This document shows, in pieces, positions 18,273 to 27,637 of a stretch of 64,000 bases of DNA. A program made the translations under genes and the position numbers. The notes beneath the pieces are model-generated. The model was given only the letters and a program-made list of their open reading frames with translations, had not been told where the DNA came from and made no database searches. Location of the stretch: positions 1 through 64,000 of the forward strand of contig JAAESI010000030.1 in NCBI GenBank assembly GCA_024229515.1, in the 5' to 3' direction. The stretch comes from Pseudomonadota bacterium (lineage in GTDB: Bacteria; Myxococcota_A; UBA796; UBA9615). Position 1 is the first letter of the stretch; every line of letters starts with the position of its first letter.

Positions 18273-19448
18273 ATGACCCGCTCCATCCTCATCCTCATCC
18301 TGTCCGCGCTCCTCCTGGCTGGCTCCGCGTCCGACGCCGAACTCGAGATGCCGGCGATCGAATCGTTGATGGCGCACGACCGGTCGCTGCGACTGAAGGT
18401 CGAGACGCTGGCCCACCAGGTGTCGGTGACTCCCCAGGGCAGCGCCGCCTACTCCTTCCCCATCGAGGTCCTGCCCGCGCTGGCCCAGCTCGCCTTGGCG
18501 CTCAGCTACGGCTCATCGAGCCGGCTTCCCGACCCGGAGATGCCGCGCGGGTGGTCGATCGCGGGCCTGTTGGAGATCCGGCCTGACCGGCGGACCGAGG
18601 ACCGGTTCTGGATCAGCGGCGTCATCGAAGGGCGGCTGGACCGCAGTCTGCACCAGCTCCCCGGGGGCACGATCGCCTACTCGCTGAGCACCACCGGCAG
18701 CGGCGCAGTCGTCATCTCCTACAAGCCCGCGGACCGCCAGTGGACCGTGCGGACCGCCCAGGACCGCTGGCAGCTCCTGCAGGCCCAGCACGCAGGCGGT
18801 GGCGACGAGGTCGGCCGATGGCGCGTCGCCTGGTTCGAGGATGTCCACGGCAACCGCATCGACTTCGATCGCCAGGGTTCGCGGTTGGATCTGGTCCGCT
18901 TCGGCGGGAACCCGGGGATCGGCGAGGAGCACCCGCTGTGCGTCGACTTCAACTACGTCGACCGCCTGCACGAGCGGCCCACGGGAGCCCACGGCGCGAT
19001 CGAGCCCAACGACCGGATCCTCGAGTCGATCGAGGTCGGCGAGTTCATCGACTGGGTCGGCCCGTCGCCCATCGACGGTGCTCCCCCCGCACCCTGAGAG
19101 ACCGGCGAGCGGGAGAGTGCCCTCACGCAGACCCTATGGCGCACGTTCGGGTGGGACTACCGCCCCGAGGTCGACGGGTTGACCACCCGAGCCTGGCTTC
19201 GAAAGGTCTTGGCACGCATGACCGACTAGCTGGAACGAGAGGCCCGCGCGCTCGAGCTTCGGGCCGTGAGGGAGGCGGTCGATCAACGGTTCCGAGGCCT
19301 CGCCCTCGAAGGAGCGGCTTTCCCCGATCGCAGTCCCTGGTGGGAACAACTGGTCCCCGCACGACTCGGGGCCGAGATGAGCTCCCTGGTCCGCGAGGTC
19401 TACGGCTTCGATGTCCAACTCTGCGACCCAGACGCTCAGACCTCATGA
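18273..19448 (+). pseudogene. SpvB/Rhs-like secreted protein relic with two in-frame stops
   Basis: The first piece (18273-19097) has a signal peptide (MTRSILILILSALLLAGSAS) and an SpvB/TcaC/Rhs N-terminal pattern: VTPQGSAAYSFPIEVLPA, LSYGSSSRLPDPEMPRGWSI and WFEDVHGNRIDFDRQG. A TGA at 19095-19097 and a TAG at 19227-19229 interrupt the same frame, which otherwise stays open and protein-like to 19448 (for example WRTFGWDYRPEVDGLTTRAW). Intact SpvB-like proteins are far longer, so this is probably a decayed or internally deleted toxin-type gene. ATG 18273 has a GGAGG in front. Confidence 0.65.
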
Positions 19449-19536
19449 CGTCGTCCGACGCGACCGCCGCGAAGGCCGTGCTTGCCCGCGTGGTCTGAGC
19501 CTTGGCCCGACCGCTGCCCCGCGATAGCTTCCTCGC

Positions 19537-20172
19537 ATGCGCCCCGTCCTCCCTCGCCTCGCCCTCGTCGCCCTCGCCCTGACCCTCGTCGGCTGCCCGC
19601 CCGTCCGCGGCGGCGGAGGAGATGACGACGACAACGCCTCCGCCGGGGAGCACGGCGTCTTCCTGTGGCAGGCCTATGGCTACGACTACGCGATCGGCCA
19701 GGTGCTGGTGACCCGCGACGACGAGGACACCTGCGGAATCGTCGACGGCGGGTACATCGCCGAGGACGGGGACTACGACTACGCGCGGGCGATCATCTAC
19801 CGGGGGAACGACGTCGGCTGGGTTGGGGAGTTCTTCAGCACCTACGACCAGGACGGTCCCTGCTACGACATCGAAGGCGACCTGAACGAAATCCGCTGCC
19901 TCGGGGGCGCCATCGACTGCCGAGGCGAGGACGACTGCACCGACAGCTACGAGGCGACCTTCCGCATCACCAGCTTCTCCGACTCGACCGTCGCTGGAAC
20001 GATAACGATCGGCGGCCGGGAGACCCCCTTCTCGGTCTTGAACTGTGGTGAGTTCGTCTACGAGTACGACGACGACGCGCGCTCGACGGTGCCCCAGACC
20101 GCCTCGGAGGCGCCGACCGCGGCGAGCCGTCCGGCCAGGATCCGATCCGCCTGGGGACTGCGCTTCCGCTAA
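19537..20172 (+). CDS. Lipoprotein with CPPVRGG-Asp tether
   Basis: This 211-residue protein has lipobox LVGC (Cys20), the tether CPPVRGGGGDDDDNAS shared with other lipoproteins here, and a mature domain rich in Asp, Tyr and Gly with six cysteines (for example DTCGIVDGG, GPCYDIEGD and RCLGGAIDCRGEDDC), which suggests disulfides. I recognise no family. The last 40 residues are low-complexity and basic. Confidence 0.7.
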   Translation: MRPVLPRLALVALALTLVGCPPVRGGGGDDDDNASAGEHGVFLWQAYGYDYAIGQVLVTRDDEDTCGIVDGGYIAEDGDYDYARAIIYRGNDVGWVGEFFSTYDQDGPCYDIEGDLNEIRCLGGAIDCRGEDDCTDSYEATFRITSFSDSTVAGTITIGGRETPFSVLNCGEFVYEYDDDARSTVPQTASEAPTAASRPARIRSAWGLRFR

Positions 20173-20178
20173 ACGTCC

Positions 20179-20198
20179 GGCCTGCTCAGGGGCAGGCC
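20179..20198. terminator. Hairpin at convergent gene junction
   Basis: GGCCTGC (20179-20185) and GCAGGCC (20192-20198) form a perfect 7-base-pair stem with a six-base loop between the converging lipoprotein gene and lipase gene. There is no T-tract. It may act as a bidirectional terminator or transcript-end stabiliser. Confidence 0.35.
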
Positions 20199-22164
20199 TC
20201 GTCCGCCGCTCCCGTGGGCACCCCGGGGGCCCGGCCTGCGGCGAAGTCCGCAAGGAAGCAGGCGTACTGCCGCTTCGGCGCCTCGAGCTGGAACATCACC
20301 TCGTGGCCGTCCTCCACCCCGTCCTCGGCATGCTGCACCACGATCCCGGTGCGGTCCCCCTCGGCTCCAACGAACGGAAGGGAGACGCCTGTCGCACCGA
20401 CCAGGTCGAGGAGGTCCCCGAGCGCGTCGTAGTCGGTCAGCCGCGGGTCGTCCGTGTCGAGGGCGGGACCGCCCAGATCGAGGCTCAGGCTCAAGCTCGT
20501 CGCGTTCGCCATCGGCGGCAGGATGTAGGTGTCGACGATGCCCTGGACCATGAGCACGTCCGTGCCCGCCGCGCGGACGGACGGTCCCCAGGCGGGCGGG
20601 TCGGCCGACTCCCCACCCCACTGCAGCAGCGCCAGGGCCGGGTCGTGCTCGTGCAGCGAGCGGCCATGCGCGGAGTAGCGGAGGATCGCCTCGGCGATGG
20701 GGCGGACCTCCAGCGGGCTGAGTTTGTGGACCACGTTGTTCAGCCAGCTGCCCCCGGCGCCGCTGAGCACTGCCGCCCCGAAGCGCGGCTCCAAGGCGAG
20801 GGTCAGGGGCGCGATCGTCGCCCCCATCGAGTGGCCGATGAGGGCGAGGCGCCCGACGTCGAAGCCGACGGCGGCACCGAGGCCGTCGCAGCCGCTGGCG
20901 TCCACCGTCCATCCGGCCGCGAGATCGGGAACCAGGATCAGCTCGACGGCGGACTGCCGGATGTTGTCCCGCATCGCGCCGGGGTTGGTGATGTTGAACA
21001 CCAGAAACTGCTCGTCGCCCCCCGTGGGGTTGCGCAGTCCGCCCAGCGGGCCGTCGATCTGCAGCCCCGCGATTCCGACCGCGACGAGGTCTCGGGCGGG
21101 GCCGGAGCCGGGCTCGACCGGTTCCCCGGAGCTGTCGCGAACTCCGCGGTCGATCAGCGGCCGATCGCCCCCGCCGCCGGTGCGGATGAACGTGGCCAGG
21201 GGGAAGCCGTCGGGGGGGGGGCCGCCGCCCGGGGAAGCGTCAGGAAGGCCCGCGCGGTCTCGGTCCGCTGCACGACGGGGGAGCCGCCGTCCCACGCGAA
21301 CGTGCCTCCGCCGTCGTCGTACGGCGAGACGCCCTCCTGGTAGACGGGCAGCTCCAAGGTCGACTCGTAGACGCAGAAGCCGTCGTGGGTCTCCAGCAGC
21401 GAGAAGGGGCCCTCGAGCGACGGCAGCGGTCGCGCGCGGAGGTCGGCCGCGACGAGTCGAAGCTCGGCCTCCGGGTCCTGCGTGCGGAAGACGGCGAGCC
21501 CCGCGATCTCCTCCACCGGAAGCCCGGTCTCGGTCAGCACCTCCACCGCGTCGGTGTAGGCGTCGGCGGCGTCATCCAGCCCGGACAGGTCGTCGAGGGC
21601 GGGGGCATGGCCGAAGCGTTCGCCCGAGCGGGCCCGCAGATCGCGGGTCACGACGGCGGCGTACAGCGCCCCGGGGGTCAGCGGGATCCCTTGAAGAGGC
21701 AACAGCGACAGCAGCCGCGTCGCCCCGAACGGTCCGGCGTCCTCCTCGTACCGCACGGTCACGGGGACGCGCGCACCGGTCGCGACCTCGACCAGGAAGA
21801 CGGGTGCGTCGGCTTCGAGGGAGCCACGCAGATCGGGGAGGGAGGCCAGCGACGGCGGGGACTCGAGGCGGAAGAAGATCGGCGACGTGGTGCCGAAGCC
21901 GGGGAGCGCATCGTCGGTCAGGGCGAGCAGGTCATCGACGAAGCCGACCTCGTCGGGGTTGGGGAAGCCCTCGAGCGTCGGCCGTCCGGTCTGAGGACTG
22001 CGGCGGTGCTCCGACGGGAGCGGAGCGTCCCAGAACGTGGCCGGCGCCCCCGAGGTGCTGGCCGCCCAGTCGTGCAGCACTTTGGGGCCGAGGGTCGGAT
22101 CTTCGACCGGACCGGGGCACCCCGCGGCAAGGGCCGCGAAGACCGCGAGGACCGCTCGCCTCAC
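20186..22164 (-). pseudogene. Lipase/esterase-type lipoprotein, frameshifted at a C10 tract
   Basis: Two frames join into one protein of about 660 residues. The N-terminal part (22164 down to about 21215) has lipobox LAAGC and resembles the bacterial lipase N-terminal domain. The C-terminal part (about 21228 down to 20186) is an alpha/beta hydrolase with nucleophile motif GHSMGA. The break is at a run of ten C on the coding strand (21221-21212); 8 or 11 C would restore ...LTLPRAAAPP-DGFPLATF. The start GTG at 22164 overlaps the upstream stop as GTGA. It could be a pseudogene, a phase-variable gene or a sequencing error. The frame of either half is fully protein-like. Confidence 0.7.
21212..21221. 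repeat. Ten-base G/C homopolymer within the lipase gene
   Basis: A run of ten G on the plus strand (ten C on the coding strand) sits exactly where the reading frame of the lipase-type lipoprotein changes. Such tracts are slippage-prone and are used for phase variation in some bacteria, but they are also a common place for sequencing errors. Confidence 0.8.
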
Positions 22165-22547
22165 CGACCGTCCATGCACCAGTCGAGCAGGTACAGGTCG
22201 ATCTGCGTGATCTGACACGCCACCAGTTCCGACGACTCGTAGGGAGTCACGCAGTCACCCCCCGAGTTGGCCCCGCTCACGCCCCACGTGCCGGGGGCGA
22301 GGTCGATCTCGACGCATCCGTCGGAGCCCGTGAGCGCGCTGATCGGCTCGACTTCGGCGTCCTCCCGGACCAGCACCGACGCCCCTTCGATCCCCTCGCC
22401 GTCTTCCTCCCAGGCCACGCACGCGAGCAGGGTCCCCGACGCCGAGTCGCAGGCGACCGAGTCGTCGTCGTCGCCTCCGCGGGTCGGGGGGCAGGCGATG
22501 AGCATGAGAGCAGCGGGGAGCACCAGGAGAGCGGTTCGGATAGGCAT
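22161..22547 (-). CDS. Small lipoprotein with CPPTRGG-Asp tether
   Basis: This 128-residue protein (start at the second ATG, MPIRTALLVLPAALMLIAC, because the first one adds residues before the signal) has lipobox LIAC and the tether CPPTRGGDDDDSVAC. The mature part has a carboxypeptidase-regulatory-like look (GIEGASVLVREDAEVEPISA, then GCVEIDLAPGTWGVSG) and six cysteines. Its stop overlaps the start of the lipase gene by four bases. It lies 39 bases downstream of fdx on the same strand and may be read from the isc transcript. Confidence 0.7.
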   Translation of the reverse strand: MPIRTALLVLPAALMLIACPPTRGGDDDDSVACDSASGTLLACVAWEEDGEGIEGASVLVREDAEVEPISALTGSDGCVEIDLAPGTWGVSGANSGGDCVTPYESSELVACQITQIDLYLLDWCMDGR

Positions 22548-22586
22548 GGGCAGAGCCTCGCCCACCCGCCGGCTGCGGGCAATCCG

Positions 22587-22898
22587 TTAGTACGGCTTCG
22601 GCGGGATCTCGATCGTCACGTCACCGTGAATCCGCGACTGGCACCCCAGCCGGCTGTGCAGCGTGACGCCCTCGCACGTATCCAGCTTGTCCTCTTCGTC
22701 GAACTGCATCTCCGACAGCTCGTCGTCGGTGCCGCACTTCACGATCACGTGGCACGTCGTGCAGGCGCAGAAGCCGCCGCAGGCGTGCTCCAGATCGATG
22801 TCGTTCTGCAGGCACGCCTCCAGCACGGACATGCCGTCCGGCGTTTCGACGGTGACCCCGAGGGGGACGAAGGTGACCTTGTGGAACTTGTCGCTCAT
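22587..22898 (-). CDS. fdx: ISC-type [2Fe-2S] ferredoxin
   Basis: This 103-residue adrenodoxin-like ferredoxin has cluster ligands Cys40, Cys46 and Cys49 ([12 protein letters not shown]) and Cys86 (LGCQSRI), as in E. coli Fdx; Cys44 is the usual extra cysteine. It supplies electrons to IscU-based cluster assembly. The ATG forms an ATGA overlap with the hscA stop, and the gene ends the contiguous isc block. Confidence 0.95.
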   Translation of the reverse strand: MSDKFHKVTFVPLGVTVETPDGMSVLEACLQNDIDLEHACGGFCACTTCHVIVKCGTDDELSEMQFDEEDKLDTCEGVTLHSRLGCQSRIHGDVTIEIPPKPY

Positions 22899-24808
22899 GT
22901 CAGCTGGATCTCGGAGGCCTTCGTGCGCGGCTTCGTGCCGAGCACCTCGCCCATCGTCTTGCCGTGAACCGTCACCTGGAGCACCTCGTTCATGAGGTGC
23001 GCAGCCACCGGGGCGGTGCTCTCGTTCAGCACCTGCATCGCCGCGTCGATCACCTCGCGGTCTGGGCTCTCCAGCGCCGCCACGAGCCCGCCGATGGCAG
23101 CTTCGATCTGCACCGCCAGCGGCGGCGGCACGAGGTCGGGACGATCCACGATGATCTTGCGGCTGTACCGCAGCACCGAGCCCGCCTCCACCTTCGTGTC
23201 GGCCAGCAGGTGCGCCTCCACGTCCTCTTCGGCGTGCTCGATCGAATCGAAGATCATGTCCTCGACCTGGTCGTCCGTGAGCCCGTAGGTCGGCGTCACT
23301 TCGATGCCCGCCTCGACCCCCGAGGTCATCTCCTTGGCCTGGACCTTGAGAATCCCATTGGCGTCAATGAAGAACTCGATGAGCACCCGCGGCATGCCCG
23401 CCTTCATGGGCGGGATCCCCCGAAGCTTGAAGCGGCCGAGGCTCCGCAGGTCCTTCGCCATCTCGCGCTCGCCCTGGAGCACGTGGATGTCGACCGACGT
23501 CTGGTCGTCGACCTGCGTCGTGTACCCCTCCGTCGCCCGGACCGGGATCGGCGAGTTGCGCCACAGCAGCTTGCTGCAGCCCCCGCCGTAGGTCTCGATG
23601 CCCAGGCTCAGCGGCGTCACGTCCAGCAGCACCGTGCCGTCCCCGGCGTGCTCCCCCGCGAGCATGCTCGCCTGGATGGCGGCGCCCATCGCGACCACCT
23701 GGTCGGGGTCCAGATCGGTGTGGGGAGGCTTGTCGAAGTGCTCCTCCAGCCGCGCCCGCACCAGCGGCGTGCGCGTCGAACCGCCGACGCAGACCACGTC
23801 CCCGATGTCCTCGGGATCCAGGCCGGCCTCGTCCAGGACGAAGTCGATGGCGTCGAAGGTCAGCTCCACGAACGGGTCGATGGCCGCCTCGTACTGCGCC
23901 CTCGTCACCGTCGTATCGAGCGAAACGTCCCCGACGTGCAACTGGATCGACGTCGAGTCCTGCCCCGACAGCGCGATCTTGGCCCGCTCGGCCGCCATCT
24001 TCAGCGCCACGCGGCCCTGCACGTGGGCGTCCAGCGCTGCCTTGTCCTCATCGCTGAGGCCCGCGGTCAGCAGGTCGATCATCGCGTAGTCGAAGTCGTC
24101 GCCGCCCAGCGCGGTGTTGCCCGTGGTGGCGATGACCTTGAAGACGCCCTCGGTCAGCTTGAGGATGCTGACGTCGAAGGTGCCGCCGCCCAGATCGTAG
24201 ACCAGGACCGTGCCGCTCTTGCCGCGGTGCAGCCCGTAGGCCAGCGCCGCCGCCGTCGGCTCGTTGATGATGCGCAGCACGTCGATCCCGGCCATCCGGC
24301 CCGCATCCCGCGTGGCCTGCCGCTGCCCGTCGTCGAAGTACGCCGGCACCGTGATGACGGCCCGCTTGAGCTTGCCGCCCGTGGCCTTGACCGCCCGCTT
24401 CTTCACCTCGCCGAGGATCAGCGCCGACAGCTCCTGGGGCAGGTACTCGCGCCCGTGCACCCGCACCGCGACCTGCTCCGAGCCCGCCGTACGCACGATC
24501 TTGTAGGGCAGGCGCCCCACCTCGACGTCGCTGATGTCCTTGAGCCCGCGCCCCATGAACCGCTTCACCGAGCGGATGGTGCCGGCCGGGTTCGTCAGCC
24601 CGCGCTCCACCGCCGCGTCGCCCACCACCGCGTGGTGCTCGTCGTCGATGCCGACCACCGAAGGCGTGATCGCCCGACCCTCGCGGTCGAGGATCACCAC
24701 CGGCTTGCCGTTCACCACTTCGGCGCACAGCGAGTTGGTCGTGCCCAGGTCGATGCCCACGATCAGCTCGCGAGCCTGGCCCTTCATCGGAAGCGGGATG
24801 TTCACCAT
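22895..24808 (-). CDS. hscA: Fe-S assembly chaperone HscA (Hsp70 family)
   Basis: This 637-residue Hsp70 protein has the N-terminal ATPase ([16 protein letters not shown] at about 16-31, [14 protein letters not shown], and [14 protein letters not shown]) and a substrate-binding domain. Its position between hscB and fdx identifies it as HscA rather than DnaK. It uses ATP to help transfer clusters from IscU by binding the LPPVK motif. The start used ([10 protein letters not shown]) is 13 bases after hsc[16 protein letters not shown] is an alternative start. Confidence 0.95.
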   Translation of the reverse strand: MVNIPLPMKGQARELIVGIDLGTTNSLCAEVVNGKPVVILDREGRAITPSVVGIDDEHHAVVGDAAVERGLTNPAGTIRSVKRFMGRGLKDISDVEVGRLPYKIVRTAGSEQVAVRVHGREYLPQELSALILGEVKKRAVKATGGKLKRAVITVPAYFDDGQRQATRDAGRMAGIDVLRIINEPTAAALAYGLHRGKSGTVLVYDLGGGTFDVSILKLTEGVFKVIATTGNTALGGDDFDYAMIDLLTAGLSDEDKAALDAHVQGRVALKMAAERAKIALSGQDSTSIQLHVGDVSLDTTVTRAQYEAAIDPFVELTFDAIDFVLDEAGLDPEDIGDVVCVGGSTRTPLVRARLEEHFDKPPHTDLDPDQVVAMGAAIQASMLAGEHAGDGTVLLDVTPLSLGIETYGGGCSKLLWRNSPIPVRATEGYTTQVDDQTSVDIHVLQGEREMAKDLRSLGRFKLRGIPPMKAGMPRVLIEFFIDANGILKVQAKEMTSGVEAGIEVTPTYGLTDDQVEDMIFDSIEHAEEDVEAHLLADTKVEAGSVLRYSRKIIVDRPDLVPPPLAVQIEAAIGGLVAALESPDREVIDAAMQVLNESTAPVAAHLMNEVLQVTVHGKTMGEVLGTKPRTKASEIQLT

Positions 24809-24821
24809 TTCGCGGGCCTAC

Positions 24822-25445
24822 CTAGCTTCCCGGCGCGGTGCCGCGCAAGGCCTTGCTGATGTTCCGCCAGTAGTGGCTGCGATCGACGGTCGCACGCACC
24901 TGCGTGAGGGCGGCGACGTCGGCTTCTTCGGGGGCGAGGAGCTCGGCCAACTGCGCGCGGAGCGCCTTGAGCTCGGTGCGGGCGAGCTTCGTCAGCTCCC
25001 GCTTCCGCGCACCGTCGACGCCATCCTCGATCTCCTCCTGGATCTCCAACTGTTCCATGAGGAACGTCGTCGGCATTACCGTCTTGGGGATCGAGTCCGC
25101 CTCCGGGTGCATGGCCATCAGGGTCAGCGCCCGCTGGAACGGCTCGCGCACCGCCTTGAGCGCCTCGTTGACAGCCGACTGGGCCAGCAGCGCCTTGCGG
25201 TACAGCCGGTCGCCCTTGGCCTGCCACTTGTCCGGATGCAGCCGCTTGCTCAGCAGCACCTCGCGCTCGTCCATCGCCGCCTCGTCCACGTCGAACCGGG
25301 GAGGCAGGCCGAGGATGCCGAAGGCGCTCATGCGCTTGCGCTCGGGGTAGTCCGTGCCGCACGCGTCGCAAAAGAGCGGGAACGCCATCTCGGCGTTGCA
25401 CTCATCGCAGCGGAACGAGTCCGCGGTGGCGGCGTAGGTAGACAC
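24822..25445 (-). CDS. hscB: Fe-S co-chaperone HscB with N-terminal zinc ribbon
   Basis: This 207-residue J-protein has an HPD motif (His70-Pro-Asp72, KRLHPDKW) and the C-terminal three-helix HscB domain that docks IscU. Before the J domain there is a four-cysteine knuckle, C13-x2-C16 and C26-x2-C29, as in mitochondrial HSCB and some bacterial forms but absent from E. coli HscB. The start is GTG. It stimulates HscA ATPase and delivers IscU. Confidence 0.93.
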   Translation of the reverse strand: MSTYAATADSFRCDECNAEMAFPLFCDACGTDYPERKRMSAFGILGLPPRFDVDEAAMDEREVLLSKRLHPDKWQAKGDRLYRKALLAQSAVNEALKAVREPFQRALTLMAMHPEADSIPKTVMPTTFLMEQLEIQEEIEDGVDGARKRELTKLARTELKALRAQLAELLAPEEADVAALTQVRATVDRSHYWRNISKALRGTAPGS

Positions 25446-25454
25446 GGGGAGGGC

Positions 25455-25790
25455 TCAGACGGCGAAGGAAGTTCCACACCCACAGACCGCCTTGGCCTTG
25501 GGGTTGTGGAACGCGAAGCCTCCGTTGAAGTCGTCGGTGTCGAAATCCAGGATGAGCCCGGCGGTGTACAGGAACGACTTCTTGTCGACGATCAGCTTCA
25601 CGCCGTTGCTGTCGAAGACGCGGTCGAACTTCGTCGGCTCGTCGTCGATCGACAGGTTGTAGCTCAGCCCGCTGCAGCCGCCGCCCTGCACGCCAATGCG
25701 CAGCCCCGCCTCGCCGTTCAGACCCTTCTCTTCGAAGATCGAACGGATCTTGCTGGCGGCGTTGCTGGTGACGTCGACGGTGGCGGCCAT
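25455..25790 (-). CDS. iscA: A-type Fe-S carrier IscA
   Basis: This 111-residue HesB/IscA protein has the three conserved cysteines: Cys39 (GGGCSG) and Cys103/Cys105 (CGCGTSF). It accepts or carries clusters or iron in the ISC pathway. It lies between iscU (6 bases apart) and hscB (9 bases apart). A second member of the family is at 60637-60972. Confidence 0.95.
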   Translation of the reverse strand: MAATVDVTSNAASKIRSIFEEKGLNGEAGLRIGVQGGGCSGLSYNLSIDDEPTKFDRVFDSNGVKLIVDKKSFLYTAGLILDFDTDDFNGGFAFHNPKAKAVCGCGTSFAV

Positions 25791-25796
25791 AGCGCG

Positions 25797-26180
25797 CTAG
25801 TCCTGCTTCTTCTTGGACTGGAAGTCCTCGATGGCGGACTTGATCGCCTCCTCGGCGAGGACCGAGCAGTGGATCTTGACTGGGGGGAGGCTGAGCTCCT
25901 CGACGATGGCGGTGTTCTTGAGGTCGTTGGCCTCCGTCAGGGTCATCCCCTTGAGCCACTCGGTCGCCAGCGAAGACGACGCGATGGCCGAACCGCAGCC
26001 GAACGTCTTGAACTTGGCGTCGACGATCTTCTCGCCTTCGACCTGAATCTGGAGCTTCATCACGTCGCCGCATTCGGGCGCGCCGACGATGCCGGTGCCG
26101 ACGTCGTCACTGTTCTTGTCGAGCGACCCCATGTTCCGAGGGTTCTCGAAGTGGTCGATGACCTTGTCCGTGTACGCCAT
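25797..26180 (-). CDS. iscU: Fe-S cluster scaffold IscU
   Basis: This 127-residue scaffold has ligands Cys37 and Asp39 (PECGD), Cys62 (FGCGSA) and Cys105 (HCS), and the HscA-binding motif LPPVK at residues 98-102. The start MAYTDKVIDHFENPRN is the canonical N-terminus and is preceded by AGGAAGAGG; an in-frame upstream start would add nine non-conserved residues and run through the operator. A palindromic operator-like site lies 20-36 bases upstream. Confidence 0.96.
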   Translation of the reverse strand: MAYTDKVIDHFENPRNMGSLDKNSDDVGTGIVGAPECGDVMKLQIQVEGEKIVDAKFKTFGCGSAIASSSLATEWLKGMTLTEANDLKNTAIVEELSLPPVKIHCSVLAEEAIKSAIEDFQSKKKQD

Positions 26181-26199
26181 GAGCCTCTTCCTAGAACTA

Positions 26200-26216
26200 T
26201 GGACCAATCTTGTCCA
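26200..26216. promoter_or_regulatory. IscR-like palindrome upstream of iscU
   Basis: TGGACCAATCTTGTCCA is a perfect TGGAC-N7-GTCCA inverted repeat. It shares 14 of 17 positions with the site upstream of iscS, and both follow the GAC-N7-GTC core of the known type 1 IscR consensus. It lies in the 67-base gap between iscS and iscU, so it may allow separate control of the iscU part. The regulator is inferred; no iscR is in the window. Confidence 0.55.
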
Positions 26217-26247
26217 TGATTACCGTCATCCGCAACCACTCACTCGA

Positions 26248-27501
26248 TCAGTCGTGTTTCCACTCGATGGCGTTGAGGTCGATTCCCTCCTTGAACATCT
26301 CCCACAGAGGGCTCATGTCGCGGAGCTTCAGGGCCGAATCGGAGCAGCGGGCGATCGCCTCGTCGACGTCGTCCTCGGTGGTGAATCGACCCAGCGAGAA
26401 GCGGATCGAGGTGTGCACCAGGTCCTCGCCCACGCCGAGGGCGCGCATCACGTGCGACGGCTCCAGCGTGGCGGAGGTGCAAGCCGAACCCGAGCTGACG
26501 CAGATCCCCTTCATCCCCATCATCAGGCTCTCGCCCTCGACGAAGTTGAACGAGACGTTCAGCGCACCGGGCAGCCGCTGGGTGGGGTGACCGTTGAGGT
26601 AGACCTCCTCCAGCGCCTCGAAGGCGGCGAACATCTTGTCGCGCAGCGCCGTGAGGCGGGCCCTCTCGGCGTCGCGCTGCTCGACGCAGAGTTCCGCCGC
26701 CTTGCCCAGGCCGACGATGCCGGGGACGTTCAGCGTGCCGTGACGCATGCCCCGCTCCTGCCCGCCGCCATCCAGCAGCGGGGTGAGGCGGACGCGCGGA
26801 CGACGCCGACGCACGTACAGCGCGCCCACGCCCTTGGGGCCGTAGATCTTGTGGCCGCTGATGCTCAGGATGTCGATCCCGGCGGCGTCCACGTCCAACG
26901 TTTCGGTGTCCAGGCCGGTGCACGCGTCGACGTGGAAGATGATCCCGCGCTCCTTGCAGACGGCGCCCATCTTGGCGACGTCCTGGATGGTGCCGACCTC
27001 GTTGTTGCCGAAGATCATCGAGACCAGAATCGTGTCGTCCCGCAGCGAGGCGACGAACGCCTCGTGGTCCACAATTCCGGTCTGGTCGACGGGGATGTAG
27101 GAGGCCTCGTAGCCGTTGCGCTCGAGGCTGCGGATCGGGTCCATCACCGCGCGATGCTCGATCGCGGAGGTGACGATGTGCTTGCCCTTCTCGGCGTACA
27201 TCGCCGCGACGCCCTTGACCGCGAGGTTGCAGCTCTCGGTCCCGCCGCTGGTGAAGATGATCTCCCCCGCCTTGCAGCCGATCAGCGCCGCGACCTGCTC
27301 CCGGGCGGTGTCGACGCCGTTCTCCGCGCCCCATCCGTAGGGGTGCGACCGGCTGTGGGCGTTGCCGTACTCCTCGCTGAAGTACGGGAGCATCGCCTCC
27401 ACCACACGCGGATCCGTGCGCGTCGTCGAGTAGTTGTCGAGGTAGACCACGCGAGCGGTCGCGGCCGTCGAGGGGGTACCCTCAGTCGAGGTCGAAGTCA
27501 C
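26248..27501 (-). CDS. iscS: Cysteine desulfurase IscS
   Basis: This group I class V aminotransferase of about 417 residues takes sulfur from cysteine for cluster assembly. The PLP lysine is Lys218 (SGHKIYGPKG) and the catalytic cysteine is near 341 in the mobile loop SSGSACTSATLEPSHV. The open frame extends to 27702 but the extra part crosses the promoter; I choose GTG at 27501 because AAGGTGA lies just before it (ATGs at 27516 and 27531 are alternatives). It heads the isc operon; iscR is not next to it. Confidence 0.93.
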   Translation of the reverse strand: MTSTSTEGTPSTAATARVVYLDNYSTTRTDPRVVEAMLPYFSEEYGNAHSRSHPYGWGAENGVDTAREQVAALIGCKAGEIIFTSGGTESCNLAVKGVAAMYAEKGKHIVTSAIEHRAVMDPIRSLERNGYEASYIPVDQTGIVDHEAFVASLRDDTILVSMIFGNNEVGTIQDVAKMGAVCKERGIIFHVDACTGLDTETLDVDAAGIDILSISGHKIYGPKGVGALYVRRRRPRVRLTPLLDGGGQERGMRHGTLNVPGIVGLGKAAELCVEQRDAERARLTALRDKMFAAFEALEEVYLNGHPTQRLPGALNVSFNFVEGESLMMGMKGICVSSGSACTSATLEPSHVMRALGVGEDLVHTSIRFSLGRFTTEDDVDEAIARCSDSALKLRDMSPLWEMFKEGIDLNAIEWKHD

Positions 27502-27560
27502 GATTTCACCTTGCATATCAGGCGTTTGCATCCGGTGGCTGGTGGATTGCGTCGGAATCG

Positions 27561-27594
27561 TGGACCAATGTAGTCGATAATTCACGGAGATCAA
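27561..27594 (-). promoter_or_regulatory. iscS promoter overlapping an IscR-like site
   Basis: On the minus strand TTGATC (27594-27589) and TACATT (27572-27567) are spaced by 16 bases and form a reasonable sigma-70 promoter. The motif TGGACCAATGTAGTCGA (27561-27577, plus strand) covers the -10 box and has the same GAC-N7-GTC core as the site before iscU. Repression by an IscR-like Rrf2 protein would fit this layout. Confidence 0.55.
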
Positions 27595-27637
27595 CCGCCC
27601 GACGGGTCGGCCCAGTCTTTGCGAGACTGGCCCGGCC

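Noticed and set aside
13929-19229. Recoding of TAG as an amino acid, suggested by in-frame TAG at 13929 and 19227
   Set aside because: Intact genes such as glpK, sodN and the acidic lipoprotein gene end in TAG at the expected place, and one of the broken frames also has a TGA. Nonsense mutation or error is simpler.
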